Source: Methylobacterium platani
GTDB lineage: Bacteria; Pseudomonadota; Alphaproteobacteria; Rhizobiales; Beijerinckiaceae
DNA: 64,000 nt
Direction of reading: 5' to 3'
NCBI RefSeq assembly: GCF_001653715.1
Contig: NZ_LWHQ01000002.1
Span: forward strand, 1 to 64,000
Shown: positions 26,440 to 35,764 of the stretch, piece by piece
How the letters are laid out: each line of letters starts with the position of its first letter
How positions within the stretch are numbered: the first letter of the stretch is position 1
Program-made: the position numbers and the translations under genes
The notes under the pieces: model-generated
Database searches by the model: none
What the model was told of the DNA's origin: nothing
Seen by the model: the letters and a program-made list of their open reading frames with translations, nothing else

Positions 26440-27603
26440 TCAGGCGGCGAGCGCGTCTTGGCTCCAGCGGCGTACCTCGGCGTCGATGGCGAGCGCCTCC
26501 TCGACGTCGGCGGGCGCCGTGGGGAAGCGGGCCGCGAAGTGCTCGCAGGCCCGCTCGACCAGGGCGGCGATGTCGTAGAAGCGGATCTTCTCGGCGATGA
26601 AGGCCGCGACCGCGATCTCGTTCGCCGCGTTCATCACCGTCGGCTGCGCCGCCCCGGCGGCGAGCGCGGCCTTGGCGATGCGCAGGCAGGGGAAGCGCTC
26701 CTCGTCCGGGCGCTCGAAGGTGAGGCTGCCGATGCCTGCGAGGTCGAGGGGCTTGCCGCGGGCGATCGACAGGCGGTCGCCGAGGCCGAGGCAGTGGGAG
26801 ATCGGCACCCGCATGTCGGGGACGTAGAGCCCGGCCGTCACCGCGCCGTCGCGCCAGGTGACGAGGGCGTGGACGATCGATTGCGGGTGCACCACGGCGT
26901 CGAGGCGCTCGGCCTCGATGCCGAACAGGTGGTGGGCCTCGATCAGCTCCAGCCCCTTGTTCATCAGGGTGGCCGAATCGATGTTGATCTTCATGCCCAT
27001 CGACCAGGTCGGGTGGGCGGCGGCGTCCGCGGCGCTCGCCGCGGCGATCCGCTCGCGGCTCGCGGTCCGGAACGGTCCCCCTGAGGCGGTGATGGTCATC
27101 CGGGTGACGTCGTCGATCCGGCCGGTGCCGATCGACTGCTCGAGCGCGTTGTGCTCGGAATCCATCGGCAGCAGGCGGGCGCCGAACTTCCTGGCGTCGC
27201 GCATGAAGGCGTCGCCGGCGCAGACCAGGCTCTCCTTGTTGGCGAGCGCCACGGTGCGGCCCTGGCGGATCGCCGCGCAGGTGGGCGCGAGGCCCGCCGC
27301 CCCGCTCACCGCCGCCACCACGATGTCGGCGTCCCGGGTCGCCGCCTCGATCACCGCGGACGGGCCGGCGCCGCAGGCGATGCCGGAGCCCGACAGCGCG
27401 TCGCGAAGCGCCGGCAGCCCGTCGGGATCGGCGATCGCCGCGAACTCGGCCTTCAGCGCGCGGGCGACGCGGGCGAGCGCCGCCGCGTCGCGACCGCCCG
27501 CCACCGCGCCGACCCGGAAGCGGTCCCGGTGCTGGTCGAGCAGGTCGGCGGTCGAGCGCCCGATCGAGCCGGTCGCGCCCAGGACGGAGACGGTGAGGGT
27601 CAT
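26440..27603 (-). CDS. dxr: 1-deoxy-D-xylulose 5-phosphate reductoisomerase
   Basis: A 387-residue enzyme. The NADPH motif is GATGSIGRST at 9-18, the ALANKESLV segment and the metal-site LLPMDSEHNAL (Asp, Glu) follow, and the substrate loop MGMKINIDSATLMNKGLE is intact. It makes methylerythritol 4-phosphate in the non-mevalonate isoprenoid pathway; ispG of the same pathway is also in the window. The start overlaps the cdsA stop (four bases), so the genes are translationally coupled. Confidence 0.95.
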   Translation of the reverse strand: MTLTVSVLGATGSIGRSTADLLDQHRDRFRVGAVAGGRDAAALARVARALKAEFAAIADPDGLPALRDALSGSGIACGAGPSAVIEAATRDADIVVAAVSGAAGLAPTCAAIRQGRTVALANKESLVCAGDAFMRDARKFGARLLPMDSEHNALEQSIGTGRIDDVTRMTITASGGPFRTASRERIAAASAADAAAHPTWSMGMKINIDSATLMNKGLELIEAHHLFGIEAERLDAVVHPQSIVHALVTWRDGAVTAGLYVPDMRVPISHCLGLGDRLSIARGKPLDLAGIGSLTFERPDEERFPCLRIAKAALAAGAAQPTVMNAANEIAVAAFIAEKIRFYDIAALVERACEHFAARFPTAPADVEEALAIDAEVRRWSQDALAA

Positions 27604-28478
27604 GGATGTCCCGTGAGAGTGAGGCCGACGAGCAGGAGGCCGGCGAGGAGGGCCACGGCGAAGAAGCCGTCGAGACGGTCCATCACGCCGCCATGGCCCG
27701 GGATCAGGCGGCCGGAATCCTTGGCGCCGTAGGCGCGCTTGAGGGCCGATTCGGCGAGGTCGCCGCCCTGGCTCATCACCGAGGCGAGAGCCGACAAGGC
27801 GCAGGCGAGCGGCAGCGACAGCGCCTCGGTGGCGCCGAGATGCCGCGCGCCGGCCGCCACCGCGCCGCCGACGATCGTCGCCCCGAGGAGGCCGCCGCAG
27901 AAGCCCGACCAGGTCTTCTTCGGGCTCACCGCCGGCCACAGCTTCGGGCCGCCGAGCGACCGGCCGGTGAAGTAGGCGGCGATGTCGGTGGTCCAGACCA
28001 CGCCGAACAGCCAGAGCGGCCCGGCGAGCCCGATGCGCGGATCGTCGCGCAACAGCACCGGCACCAGGGCGACCACGAGGGCGCAGGCGAGGGCCGCCGG
28101 CGCCCAGATCCGGCCCGCGGCCGGCCGGGCGAGGAGCGTCAGGGCGCCAAGGCCGAGCGCGACGGTGCCGACGAGCCAGGGGAGGGCGATCGGCAGCCGC
28201 GCGCCCGCCACCGCCCCTGCCAGCACGAGGCCGGCGATGGCGAGCAGCGGCCGGTGCGGCGCGGTCCGGGTGATGGCGAGCCACTCGCCCACCACTGCGA
28301 GCCCGGCGAGGAACCAGACCACCGCGAAGATCCAGCCGCCGTTGAGGGTGGCGCCGAGCACCAGGAGGCCGAGCACGACGGCCGACACGGTGCGCGCGCC
28401 GAGTTCCGTCGCGGGCCAGGCCGGCCGGCCGGTCGGCTTCTCGGTTCCCCGGAGGTTCGTTCCGTTCGAGCCCGCCAT
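27600..28478 (-). CDS. cdsA: phosphatidate cytidylyltransferase
   Basis: A 292-residue polytopic membrane protein with about seven or eight helices. The C-terminal CDS signature is complete: SALKRAYGAKDSGRLIPGHG followed by GVMDRLDG, with the catalytic Lys-Asp and the terminal Asp pair. It converts phosphatidic acid and CTP to CDP-diacylglycerol for phospholipid synthesis. Its start codon shares one base with the uppS stop (TGATG), and its end overlaps dxr, so uppS-cdsA-dxr are tightly coupled. Confidence 0.94.
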   Translation of the reverse strand: MAGSNGTNLRGTEKPTGRPAWPATELGARTVSAVVLGLLVLGATLNGGWIFAVVWFLAGLAVVGEWLAITRTAPHRPLLAIAGLVLAGAVAGARLPIALPWLVGTVALGLGALTLLARPAAGRIWAPAALACALVVALVPVLLRDDPRIGLAGPLWLFGVVWTTDIAAYFTGRSLGGPKLWPAVSPKKTWSGFCGGLLGATIVGGAVAAGARHLGATEALSLPLACALSALASVMSQGGDLAESALKRAYGAKDSGRLIPGHGGVMDRLDGFFAVALLAGLLLVGLTLTGHP

Positions 28479-29275
28479 CAGCCCGCCCGGGCGCTGAGGC
28501 CGCCGAAGCGGCGGTCGCGGCTCTGGAACTCGCCGATCGCCGCGAGGAAGGCGGCGTGGTCGAAGTCCGGCCAGAAATCCGGCACGAACACGAACTCGGA
28601 ATAGGCGGTTTGCCAGGTGAGGAAGTTCGAGACTCGCTGCTCGCCGGAGGTGCGGATGACGAGGTCGGGATCGGGGATGCCGTCGGTGTCGAGCGCCCCC
28701 GTCATCGCCGCGGCGTCGATCGCCTCCGGGGCGAGCCGCCCGTCGGCGACCGCCGCGGCGAGCGTGCGCACCGCGCGCAGGATCTCCTGGCGCCCGCCGT
28801 AATTGAACGCCACCACCAGGGTCAGCCTGGTGTTGCGGGCGGTGCGCTCCTCGGCCTCGCGCAGCAGGCCGGCGATGTCGCCGGGCAGGCCGTCGCGCTC
28901 GCCGATGATCCGCACCCGCACGCCGTTGGCGTGCAGGTCGGCGAGGTCGCGGCGCACGAACAGCTTGAGCAGGCCCATCAGGTCCGCCACCTCGGCGGCG
29001 GGCCGGCGCCAGTTCTCCGACGAGAAGCTGTAGATCGTGAGATAGGGGATCCGCAGGTCGATCGCCGAGCGCACGGCGCGACGCACCGCCTCGACCCCGC
29101 GGCGATGGCCCTCGACCCGGGGCAGCCCGCGCCGGGCGGCCCAGCGGCCGTTGCCGTCCATGATGATGGCGACGTGGGTCGGCATCGTGCCGGGCGGCGG
29201 CCCGGAGCACGCCGCCTGCTGGGCCTCGGCCTGGCCTGCCTCCAGCAGGGTCACCGTCTCGCTGTCGCCTGCCAT
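28478..29275 (-). CDS. uppS: undecaprenyl diphosphate synthase (isoprenyl transferase)
   Basis: A 265-residue cis-prenyltransferase. The diphosphate-binding Asp lies in [23 protein letters not shown] follows, and the C-terminal [19 protein letters not shown] signature is complete. It extends farnesyl diphosphate with isopentenyl diphosphate to the C55 carrier for peptidoglycan and LPS. The start MAGDSETV is chosen; the frame also allows a start 16 codons further upstream. It is the first of a coupled uppS-cdsA-dxr set. Confidence 0.94.
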   Translation of the reverse strand: MAGDSETVTLLEAGQAEAQQAACSGPPPGTMPTHVAIIMDGNGRWAARRGLPRVEGHRRGVEAVRRAVRSAIDLRIPYLTIYSFSSENWRRPAAEVADLMGLLKLFVRRDLADLHANGVRVRIIGERDGLPGDIAGLLREAEERTARNTRLTLVVAFNYGGRQEILRAVRTLAAAVADGRLAPEAIDAAAMTGALDTDGIPDPDLVIRTSGEQRVSNFLTWQTAYSEFVFVPDFWPDFDHAAFLAAIGEFQSRDRRFGGLSARAG

Positions 29276-29365
29276 GCTGGCCCTGACCCCGGCGGAGCCG
29301 CGTTCCGGCTCCGCGCTCCCCACGCGCTCGTTCCAACTATCCTAGAACAGTCATGCCGGTCCGTG

Positions 29366-29929
29366 TCAGACCTGCATGATCTCCTTTTCCTTCGACGCCA
29401 GGGTCTGGTCGACCTCGGCGATGTGCTGGTCGGTCGCCTTCTGCACCTGGTCGGCCTGGCGCTTCTCGTCGTCCTGGCTGATGGCGCCGTCCTTCTCGAG
29501 CTTCTTCAGCAGGTCGAGACCGTCGCGGCGCACGTGGCGGACCGCGACGCGGGCCTCCTCGGCATACTTGTGCGCGACCTTGACCATCTCCTTGCGGCGC
29601 TGCTCGTTCATCTCGGGGATGCGCAGGCGGATGGTCTGGCCTTCCGTCATCGGGTTGAGGCCGAGATCGGATTCGCGGATCGCCTTCTCGACCGCCGCCA
29701 CCATGCCGCGGTCCCAGACCGAGACGCTGAGGAGGCGCGGCTCCGGCACGCTGATCGTCGCGACCTGCGCCATCGACATCGCGGCGCCGTAGGCGTCGAC
29801 CTGGATCGGGTCGAGGAGCGAGGGGGTGGCACGCCCGGTGCGCAGCGAGCCGAGGTCGTGCTTGAGCGAGTTGATCGCGCCCTGCATGCGCCGCTTGATG
29901 TCGTTGAGGTCGAAGGAGGGGGTAGGCAT
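29366..29929 (-). CDS. frr: ribosome recycling factor
   Basis: A 187-residue protein of standard length. It has the long helical N-terminus ([29 protein letters not shown]) with the conserved RTGRA motif and the C-terminal coiled segment ending KEKEIMQV. It splits post-termination ribosomes together with EF-G. It lies 131 bases downstream of pyrH and about 90 bases upstream of uppS in the minus-strand block. A GGAGG-like stretch precedes the ATG. Confidence 0.96.
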   Translation of the reverse strand: MPTPSFDLNDIKRRMQGAINSLKHDLGSLRTGRATPSLLDPIQVDAYGAAMSMAQVATISVPEPRLLSVSVWDRGMVAAVEKAIRESDLGLNPMTEGQTIRLRIPEMNEQRRKEMVKVAHKYAEEARVAVRHVRRDGLDLLKKLEKDGAISQDDEKRQADQVQKATDQHIAEVDQTLASKEKEIMQV

Positions 29930-30060
29930 TCCTGCGCGTCCCGAGGCATCGTGAGAAGAGGGGGAGGAGGCGGGACCCTGGCGGGCCCGCCCCGGTCGGG
30001 CTTCAATGAACCAAAACCCGACCTGCCGCAAATCGTCGGGGCCGGCGTCCGTTCCGGTTT

Positions 30061-30819
30061 TTACGGTGCCACCAGGGTCGAGGGCGCGGCGCCGGTGAGG
30101 ATCGCCGTCACCGAGCTCGGCGCGTGGACCGAGCCGACGATCAGCGGCAGCCCGCCGTCGCGGGCGAGCGCGAAGGCGGCGGTGTCCATCACCTTGAGGT
30201 CGCGGGCGATCGCCTCGTCGTGGCTCAGGCGCTCGTAGCGCACCGCGTCCGGGTTGGTCTTCGGGTCGGCGGAGTAGACGCCGTCGACCTGGGTCGCCTT
30301 CAGCACCGCGTCGCATTTCAGCTCGGCGGCGCGCAGGACCGCGGCGGTGTCGGTGGTGAAGTACGGGTTGCCGGTGCCGCCGGCCAGCACCACGACCTGG
30401 CCCTTGTCGAGGTGGTGCAGGGCCGGCTGGCGGGCATAGGTCTCGCAGATCGTCGGCATCGACACCGCCGACATGGTGCGGGCGGTGACGCCGGCGGCGT
30501 TGAGCGCGGTCTCGAGCGCGAGCGAGTTCATCACCGTCGCCATCATGCCGAGGGAATCGCCCGTGGCGCGGTCGATCCAGCCCGCCGCCGAGACCCGGGC
30601 GCCGCGGATCACGTTGCCGCCGCCGACCACCAGGGCGATCTGGAATCCCTTGTCCACCGCCCGGGCGATGTCGTCGGCGAGCGCCGCGAGTGTCGGCGGG
30701 TGCAGCCAGTAGCCGTCCGGCGCGGCGAGCGCCTCGCCGGAGAGCTTCACCAGCACCCGGCGGATGGACGGCGATCCCCGATCCGGCGAGGCAGGGTCCG
30801 ACACGGGATGTTGCGGCAT
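30061..30819 (-). CDS. pyrH: UMP kinase
   Basis: A 252-residue amino-acid-kinase-fold protein. [10 protein letters not shown] opens the domain, GGGNVIRG and the [18 protein letters not shown] block bind UMP, and [13 protein letters not shown] is the bacterial UMPK mark. It phosphorylates UMP to UDP. The start MPQHPVSD has GAGGAG five bases upstream; the frame's earlier ATG is disfavoured. It follows tsf, from which it is separated by an intrinsic terminator, so it probably has its own promoter. Confidence 0.95.
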   Translation of the reverse strand: MPQHPVSDPASPDRGSPSIRRVLVKLSGEALAAPDGYWLHPPTLAALADDIARAVDKGFQIALVVGGGNVIRGARVSAAGWIDRATGDSLGMMATVMNSLALETALNAAGVTARTMSAVSMPTICETYARQPALHHLDKGQVVVLAGGTGNPYFTTDTAAVLRAAELKCDAVLKATQVDGVYSADPKTNPDAVRYERLSHDEAIARDLKVMDTAAFALARDGGLPLIVGSVHAPSSVTAILTGAAPSTLVAP

Positions 30820-30970
30820 GGGCGCTCCTCTGGCCGCCCATGGGGCGGCCGCTGTCGGCGTCAAGGGTCGTTACGAGTCGGCCGGGTTCTAGCCTGTCGA
30901 TCCCGGCCCGTCGAGGCGCCGTCAGGCCTGAATCGATACCCTCGAAGGACGGGGGGCGGACAACGAAAAA

Positions 30971-30995
30971 GGGGGGCCGCGCAAGGCGGCCCCCC
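30971..30995 (-). terminator. intrinsic terminator after tsf
   Basis: A perfect 10-bp GC stem (30971-30980 with 30986-30995), a five-base loop, and on the minus strand an immediate TTTTTCG tract. It is a textbook terminator 36 bases beyond the tsf stop. Confidence 0.88.
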
Positions 30996-31030
30996 TCCTC
31001 GACCGTCGCGCGATGCGCCGGTCGTGCGGT

Positions 31031-31954
31031 TCAGCCCTTGGCCGCGGCCGCGACCTCGGCGGCGAAGTCCGGGGCCTCTTCCTTCTCGATGCCCTCGCCG
31101 AGCGCGTAGCGGACGAAGCCGGTGAGCTTCACCGGGCCGCCGGCCTTGCCCTCGGCCTCCTTGAGCACCTGGGAGACGGTCTTCGACGAGTCGTGGACGA
31201 AGGGCTGATCGAGGAGGGTGACCTCCTTGTAGTAGCTCTTCAGGCCGCTCTCGACGATCTTGGCCAGCACGTGGTCCGGCTTGCCGGCGTTCTTCTCGCG
31301 CAGGATGTTGCTCTCGCGCTCGACCGTGCCGGCGTCGACGCCCGAGGCGTCCAGCGCCACCGGGTTGGTCGCCGCGACGTGCATGGCGATCTGGCGGCCG
31401 AGCTGGCTCAGCACCGTCACGTCGCCGGCCGACTCGAGGGCGACGAGCACGCCGATCTTGCCGAGACCCTCGGAGACCTGGCCGTGCACGTAGGAGGCGA
31501 TGACGCCCTTCTCGACCGACAGCTTGGCGACGCGGCGAAGCGTCATGTTCTCGCCGATGGTGGCGATCAGCTCCTGCAGCTTGTCCTTCACCGTGGTCTC
31601 GGCGCCCGGGAACTTGGCGGCCTCGAGGGTCTCGATGCTGTCGCCGGCGGTGAGCGCGAGCTTGGCGGCCTCGCGGACGAAGGCCTGGAAGCCGTCGTTG
31701 CGGGCGACGAAGTCGGTCTCGGAGTTCACCTCGAGCACCGCGGCGTGGTGGCCGGCGGACTCGACCGCGACCAGGCCCTCGGCGGCGACGCGGCCGGCCT
31801 TCTTGGCGGCCTTGGCGAGGCCCTTCTTGCGCAGCCAGTCCACGGCCGCCTCGAGGTCGCCGGCGGTCTCGTTGAGGGCCGACTTGCAGTCCATCATGCC
31901 CGCGCCGGTCTTCTCGCGCAGCTCCTTGACCATCGCTGCCGTGATGTTGGCCAT
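31031..31954 (-). CDS. tsf: elongation factor Ts
   Basis: A 307-residue protein. The N-terminal UBA-like module [18 protein letters not shown] is followed by the EF-Tu-contacting [12 protein letters not shown] motif and two core subdomains. It exchanges GDP for GTP on EF-Tu. It lies 143 bases downstream of rpsB, as in most bacteria, with two hairpins in the spacer, and is followed by a strong terminator. Confidence 0.97.
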   Translation of the reverse strand: MANITAAMVKELREKTGAGMMDCKSALNETAGDLEAAVDWLRKKGLAKAAKKAGRVAAEGLVAVESAGHHAAVLEVNSETDFVARNDGFQAFVREAAKLALTAGDSIETLEAAKFPGAETTVKDKLQELIATIGENMTLRRVAKLSVEKGVIASYVHGQVSEGLGKIGVLVALESAGDVTVLSQLGRQIAMHVAATNPVALDASGVDAGTVERESNILREKNAGKPDHVLAKIVESGLKSYYKEVTLLDQPFVHDSSKTVSQVLKEAEGKAGGPVKLTGFVRYALGEGIEKEEAPDFAAEVAAAAKG

Positions 31955-32018
31955 CGTGGGATCCTCTCGATTGGCGCCCCGGCGCTCGCTGAGGGCGCCG
32001 GTCGGCGGATAAAGGGAA

Positions 32019-32080
32019 CCCGGCGCCGTGGCGGCGCCGGGCTTTGAAGCGTCAGGTCCGCGGGGACCAACGTCCCCGCG
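32019..32080 (-). promoter_or_regulatory. two hairpins in the rpsB-tsf spacer
   Basis: Hairpin 1 has 9-bp arms 32019-32027 and 32033-32041 with a five-base loop. Hairpin 2 has 9-bp arms 32059-32067 and 32072-32080 with a four-base loop. Neither is followed by a T-run. They could adjust the S2 to EF-Ts ratio by attenuation or mRNA processing. Confidence 0.45.
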
Positions 32081-32097
32081 TGGGAGGCGTGCCGGCG

Positions 32098-33147
32098 TTA
32101 CGCCGCGGCGGCGGCCTCGACGAAGCCGCGGGCCTGGTTCACCCAGCCGTCGCGCTCGAAGCGGCCGTTGAGCTTCAGCTCGCCGTCGACCTTGGCGATG
32201 TCCTCGGGGGTCATCGCGGCGATCTGCCAGTAGTGGTAGATGCCGGCGTCGTTGAGCTTCTGCACCAGCTGCGGGCCGACGCCCGTGAGCTTGGTCAGGT
32301 CGTCCGGGGCGCCGCGCGGGGCGGCCAGCAGCTCGAAGGGCTCGCCGACATACGGCTCGGTGACGTCGACCGGCACCACCTCGGGCTCGTTGGCCAGCGC
32401 CGGCAGCTCCTCGGCCATCGGCTCCTCGGACTCGCCGAGATCGATGCCGAGCGCACCCTGGCCGCGGGAGATGCCGTCGATCGCCGCGCGGGCGACGAGG
32501 TCGCAGTAGAGCGCGATGGCGCGGCCGGCGTCGTCGTTGGCCGGGACCACGTAGGTGATGCCGTCCGGGTTGCAGTTGGTGTCGACGATGGCCGCCACCG
32601 GGATCTTGAGGCGGTTCGCCTCCTTGATCGCCAGCTGCTCCTTGTTGGTGTCGATCACGAACAGCAGGTCGGGCACGCCGCCCATGTCCTTGATGCCGCC
32701 GAGCGCCTTCTCGAGCTTGTCCTTCTCGCGGGACAGCATCAGGCGCTCCTTCTTGGTGAGGCCCTGGCCGCCGCCGGCGAGGGTCTCGTCGACCTTGCGC
32801 AGGCGCTGGATCGAGCCCGAGATGGTCTTCCAGTTGGTCAGCGTGCCGCCGAGCCAGCGCGAGTTCACGTAGTACTGGGCCGAGCGCTTGGCTGCGTCCG
32901 CGATGGTGTCGGCCGCCTGGCGCTTGGTGCCGACGAACAGCACGCGGCCGCCCTTGGCGACGGTGTCGCTCACCGCCTGCAGCGCCTGGGCGAGCGCCGG
33001 CACGGTCTGGGCGAGGTCGATGATGTGGATGTTGTTGCGGGTGCCGAAGATGTACGACTGCATCTTCGGGTTCCAGCGGTGCGCCTGGTGGCCGAAGTGC
33101 GAGCCGGCCTCGAGCAGCTGGCGCATGGAGAAGTCGGGAAGGGCCAT
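32098..33147 (-). CDS. rpsB: 30S ribosomal protein S2 with C-terminal helix-hairpin-helix extension
   Basis: A 349-residue S2. The core (1-240) contains [31 protein letters not shown] and the AIVDTNCNP segment. Beyond it is an acidic linker and a helix-hairpin-helix-like module ([31 protein letters not shown]) of about 75 residues, absent from enterobacterial S2 (about 241 residues) but frequent in Rhizobiales. It is the first gene of the long minus-strand block. The 278 bases upstream hold its promoter and end at the IS element. Confidence 0.96.
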   Translation of the reverse strand: MALPDFSMRQLLEAGSHFGHQAHRWNPKMQSYIFGTRNNIHIIDLAQTVPALAQALQAVSDTVAKGGRVLFVGTKRQAADTIADAAKRSAQYYVNSRWLGGTLTNWKTISGSIQRLRKVDETLAGGGQGLTKKERLMLSREKDKLEKALGGIKDMGGVPDLLFVIDTNKEQLAIKEANRLKIPVAAIVDTNCNPDGITYVVPANDDAGRAIALYCDLVARAAIDGISRGQGALGIDLGESEEPMAEELPALANEPEVVPVDVTEPYVGEPFELLAAPRGAPDDLTKLTGVGPQLVQKLNDAGIYHYWQIAAMTPEDIAKVDGELKLNGRFERDGWVNQARGFVEAAAAA

Positions 33148-33414
33148 GGTCTTTGTTCTCTCCGGTTGTCACCGCCGCGGAGGAAGCGACCGGGCCGACG
33201 AGGGACTTGCCGAGAGACAGGAACCAAGGAGGCGACCGGCCACCGGAAACGCCTCATTCAGGCATGAGGCCGGCTCCGCGTGTGGGATGGGCGGGCCTTT
33301 ATCCGATCGGGGGTGGGATGGCAAGGCGCCGCCGGCTCCGGCCGCCCGCGCCGCCCGCTCCGTTCCGGCCGCGACCGGGTGCCCGCCTGCCGCCGCGGGC
33401 GGGCGATCCTACGG

Positions 33415-33425
33415 CTCCTTGAAGC
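33415..33425. repeat. target-site duplication, left copy
   Basis: CTCCTTGAAGC directly abuts the left inverted repeat of the IS; the same 11 bases recur at 34867-34877 beyond the right end. Confidence 0.85.
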
Positions 33426-34866
33426 CATGCCTTTTAAGGTGCTTTCTTGGCCATTAGCTTAGCCTTTTCGAGCACCCTGGCGGTGGATACGTGCTCCCGG
33501 GCCACGGTCGCGGCCACGTAGGGCTTGTCGACCTTGCGCTTGGGACCACGCGGGCTGGTTGCAATCCGCCCAACGTCGACCCGCTCCGCCAACGCCAGCA
33601 AGCGGGCTGCGACGCCGGCTGCATCCTCCCGCCCCGTCAACACGGCGCCGTGACCCAGCGCTACCATCAGGCCCTCGTAGCCGGCACCGATCTGGCGGCC
33701 CAGGTGGAACACCGAGACCCGCGGCTCGGACCCGTGCACCTGCTCGATGCAGGCGCTCAACAGGCTCAGCACGTTGTGAGCCAGAACCGCAGACGCAAAT
33801 CCCAGAAGCGCCGCCCGCGGCCGACCCAGGCGGCCGGCCTCGCTGTGCAGCACCCGCTCCAGGCGCAGGAACAGTCCCTCGACCCGCCAGCGTCGCCGAT
33901 ACACCTGCGCGATCTGTGCCGCACTGACGCTCGCGGGCAGGTTGCTCCACAGCCAGATCGTCCGATCGCCCTCCGTGGTCGGCTCCGTCAGGCTGAGCGC
34001 GATGCGTCGCCAGGGGATCTGGCTCCCCTCCAGGGTGATGCTCTGCTCGCGCAGCAAGCCGGTCTCGCAGGCCCCGCTCTCCTGCCATTCCCCTTGTTCG
34101 CCCAGGCGGGGATGGTTGCCGTGCTGGCGCACCACGAAGTGGCTGCGCGCCGCGACCAGACCCTCCAGCCACGGCCGGACGCAGAAGTGCCGGTCGGCGA
34201 CCCAGACCTGACCGGGCGCGGCGCCGTCCAGGAGGGCCCGAGCCAGCGCTCGCTCGTCGGCATAGGCATCTTCGGCTGCCACCAGGTCGACGGCCAGGCC
34301 GGTATCGGGATCGTAGACCACCAGGGTCAGCCCTGGCAGGGCGGCGCCGCGAAGCGCCCGCAATGGCTTCAGACGCTTCTCGCTGCCGGGCAGATGGTTG
34401 CCGTCCAGCACGCGCATCGCAAACCCCGGCAGGCTCGGATGGCCGGTGCCCGCCGCGGCCATGACCGGCGCCAGTCGAGCCGCGCTGCCGCGCACGAGGG
34501 CGCGCAGTAGCGCGGGTTCGGTCCGGTTGACCTTGTCATAGAGGGCGGGAAGCGAGACGGTCAGGTCTTCGGCTTCGCGGGCCGCCGCATGCAGGGACGA
34601 GCGCAAGCCGAGCGCCACGAGCATCATCAGCCTGACGACGGTCGAGAACAGCAACTCCCGCGTGTATTGCCAGTGTCGGTTCTGCTCGAACACCTCGTCG
34701 ATCCAGCCAGCGGGCAGCGCGTGTTCCAGGGCCGTGCGGGCCATCAGGCTCGTCGGCGCATACTTCTCGAACCGTTCGATGACGGCAGACCAGACCGGAT
34801 CGGAGCCTTGCAATGCTTCAGACATTGCAAGGATATAATTACGGTATTCGTACCTTAAAAGGCATG
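33426..34866 (-). mobile_element. IS4-family insertion sequence, complete, 1441 bp
   Basis: The element is bounded by perfect 15-bp terminal inverted repeats beginning CATGCC (33426-33440 and 34852-34866) and flanked by 11-bp direct repeats. It carries one transposase gene that ends inside the left repeat. Size, the CAT-type ends and the 11-bp duplication fit the IS4 family. Identical ends and duplications imply a fairly recent insertion. It lies in the final codons of the cyanase gene. Confidence 0.9.
33434..34825 (-). CDS. IS4-family transposase
   Basis: A 463-residue DDE transposase. Catalytic residues: Asp141 in RVLDGNHLPG, Asp211 in VWVADRHF, and Glu316 in the signature Y309-(2)-R312-(3)-E316. 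The lysine usually found seven residues after the Glu is a Glu here. The frame is intact from ATG to a TAA that lies in the left inverted repeat. The ATG follows an AAGGATAT-rich AT segment that may hold its promoter. Nothing suggests a frameshift, so the element may be active. Confidence 0.92.
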   Translation of the reverse strand: MSEALQGSDPVWSAVIERFEKYAPTSLMARTALEHALPAGWIDEVFEQNRHWQYTRELLFSTVVRLMMLVALGLRSSLHAAAREAEDLTVSLPALYDKVNRTEPALLRALVRGSAARLAPVMAAAGTGHPSLPGFAMRVLDGNHLPGSEKRLKPLRALRGAALPGLTLVVYDPDTGLAVDLVAAEDAYADERALARALLDGAAPGQVWVADRHFCVRPWLEGLVAARSHFVVRQHGNHPRLGEQGEWQESGACETGLLREQSITLEGSQIPWRRIALSLTEPTTEGDRTIWLWSNLPASVSAAQIAQVYRRRWRVEGLFLRLERVLHSEAGRLGRPRAALLGFASAVLAHNVLSLLSACIEQVHGSEPRVSVFHLGRQIGAGYEGLMVALGHGAVLTGREDAAGVAARLLALAERVDVGRIATSPRGPKRKVDKPYVAATVAREHVSTARVLEKAKLMAKKAP

Positions 34867-35349
34867 CTCCTTGAAGCCGTATTCCGGCACGCCCTCCTCG
34901 TTGCCGTAGTACTTGTAGGGCAGGAACTTGCCCGACATCTGCATCTTCACCCGGTCGCCCTTGTTGTTGGGCTCGCGCTCCATCGTCATGTTGAAGTCGA
35001 TCGCCGACATGATCCCGTCGCCGAACTCCTCCTGGATCAGCTCCTTCCAGGTGGTGCCGTAGACCATCACCAGCTCGTAGAAGCGGTAGATCAGCGGATC
35101 GGTCGGCGGCATGTGCGGGATCGAGCCGCGATAGGGCGCCTCGTTGAGCATCCGCTCCTCGGCCGCCGAGAGGCCGAACAGGGCGGCGGCCTTCGCGGCC
35201 TGCGCCTTGGGCAGCTTCATCTGGCCCATGCAGGCGGCGGTGATCAGGATCGGCGAGAGGCCGCCGATCTCGTCCTGGATGTGCTTCCAGGTCCAGCCCT
35301 TCTCGCGCTTGATGTCGAGAAGCTTTTCCGTAAGGTCGTCGCGCTTCAT
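34855..35349 (-). CDS. cynS: cyanase (cyanate hydratase), C-terminus altered by IS insertion
   Basis: A 164-residue protein with an N-terminal helical DNA-binding-like domain (1-80) and the C-terminal catalytic domain. The three catalytic residues are present: Arg89 and Glu92 in YRFYELVMVYGTT, and Ser115 in DGIMSAIDF. It converts cyanate and bicarbonate to ammonia and CO2. The IS entered the last sense codon: without it the protein would end YGFKEP, and with it the end is YGFKEHAF, the last three residues and TAA coming from the IS inverted repeat. The catalytic core is untouched, so activity is likely kept. The mRNA 3' end is changed. Confidence 0.92.
   Translation of the reverse strand: MKRDDLTEKLLDIKREKGWTWKHIQDEIGGLSPILITAACMGQMKLPKAQAAKAAALFGLSAAEERMLNEAPYRGSIPHMPPTDPLIYRFYELVMVYGTTWKELIQEEFGDGIMSAIDFNMTMEREPNNKGDRVKMQMSGKFLPYKYYGNEEGVPEYGFKEHAF
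34867..34877. repeat. target-site duplication, right copy
   Basis: CTCCTTGAAGC, identical to 33415-33425, lies just outside the right inverted repeat and within the cynS coding region. Confidence 0.85.
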
Positions 35350-35460
35350 GGCTCTCTCCCTTGGCGAGGACGCGCCGACCGGCCGGGACCGGTGCGGGGT
35401 CGGGCACGGTGGGCAATGCGCGTGCCAGTGGGAGAGGTGGGCGGGCCGGAGCCGTGTGGC

Positions 35461-35667
35461 CTAGCGCCGCTGCTCGCACAGTGTCTTGACGTAGGTGCCG
35501 GCCTCGGTGCCGCGGCCCGAACCGGCCGCGATGGCGGGCCCGAGCAGCATGCATTCCTGCGGCGAGTGGGCCGGGTGGGTGATGACGTCCTGGGCGGTGT
35601 CGCGGGTGCAGTCCTTCGCCGCCAGGGACGAGGCGCAGATCAGCGTGACGACGAGGATGGTGGGCAA
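35461..35667 (-). CDS. small exported cysteine-containing protein, 68 residues
   Basis: Unrecognised. It has a short signal peptide (TILVVTLICASSLAA) and then a polar mature part with three cysteines (20, 39, 64). The start appears to be TTG, with GGGAGG six bases upstream; no ATG fits. The mature part could be disulfide-bonded in the periplasm. It lies about 110 bases upstream of cynS on the same strand and downstream of coaBC. Function is unknown. Confidence 0.65.
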   Translation of the reverse strand: MPTILVVTLICASSLAAKDCTRDTAQDVITHPAHSPQECMLLGPAIAAGSGRGTEAGTYVKTLCEQRR

Positions 35668-35739
35668 GGCGGCCTCCCGGTCGGGGAGGGGATCTCCCGG
35701 TGGGGAGGCGGAGAGATAATGCCGGATCCGCGGGTGCCC

Positions 35740-35756
35740 ACCGCCGGACCGGCGGT
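35740..35756. repeat. 17-bp palindrome between coaBC and the small exported protein
   Basis: Perfect 8-bp arms around a central A (35740-35747 and 35749-35756), eight bases beyond the coaBC stop. It could be a terminator stem without a T-run. Confidence 0.4.
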
Positions 35757-35764
35757 ATCTTGCC

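Noticed and set aside
34855-35349. Cyanase called as a pseudogene because of the IS
   Set aside because: The frame is intact up to the final codon and all three catalytic residues precede the insertion; only the last residue is replaced by three.
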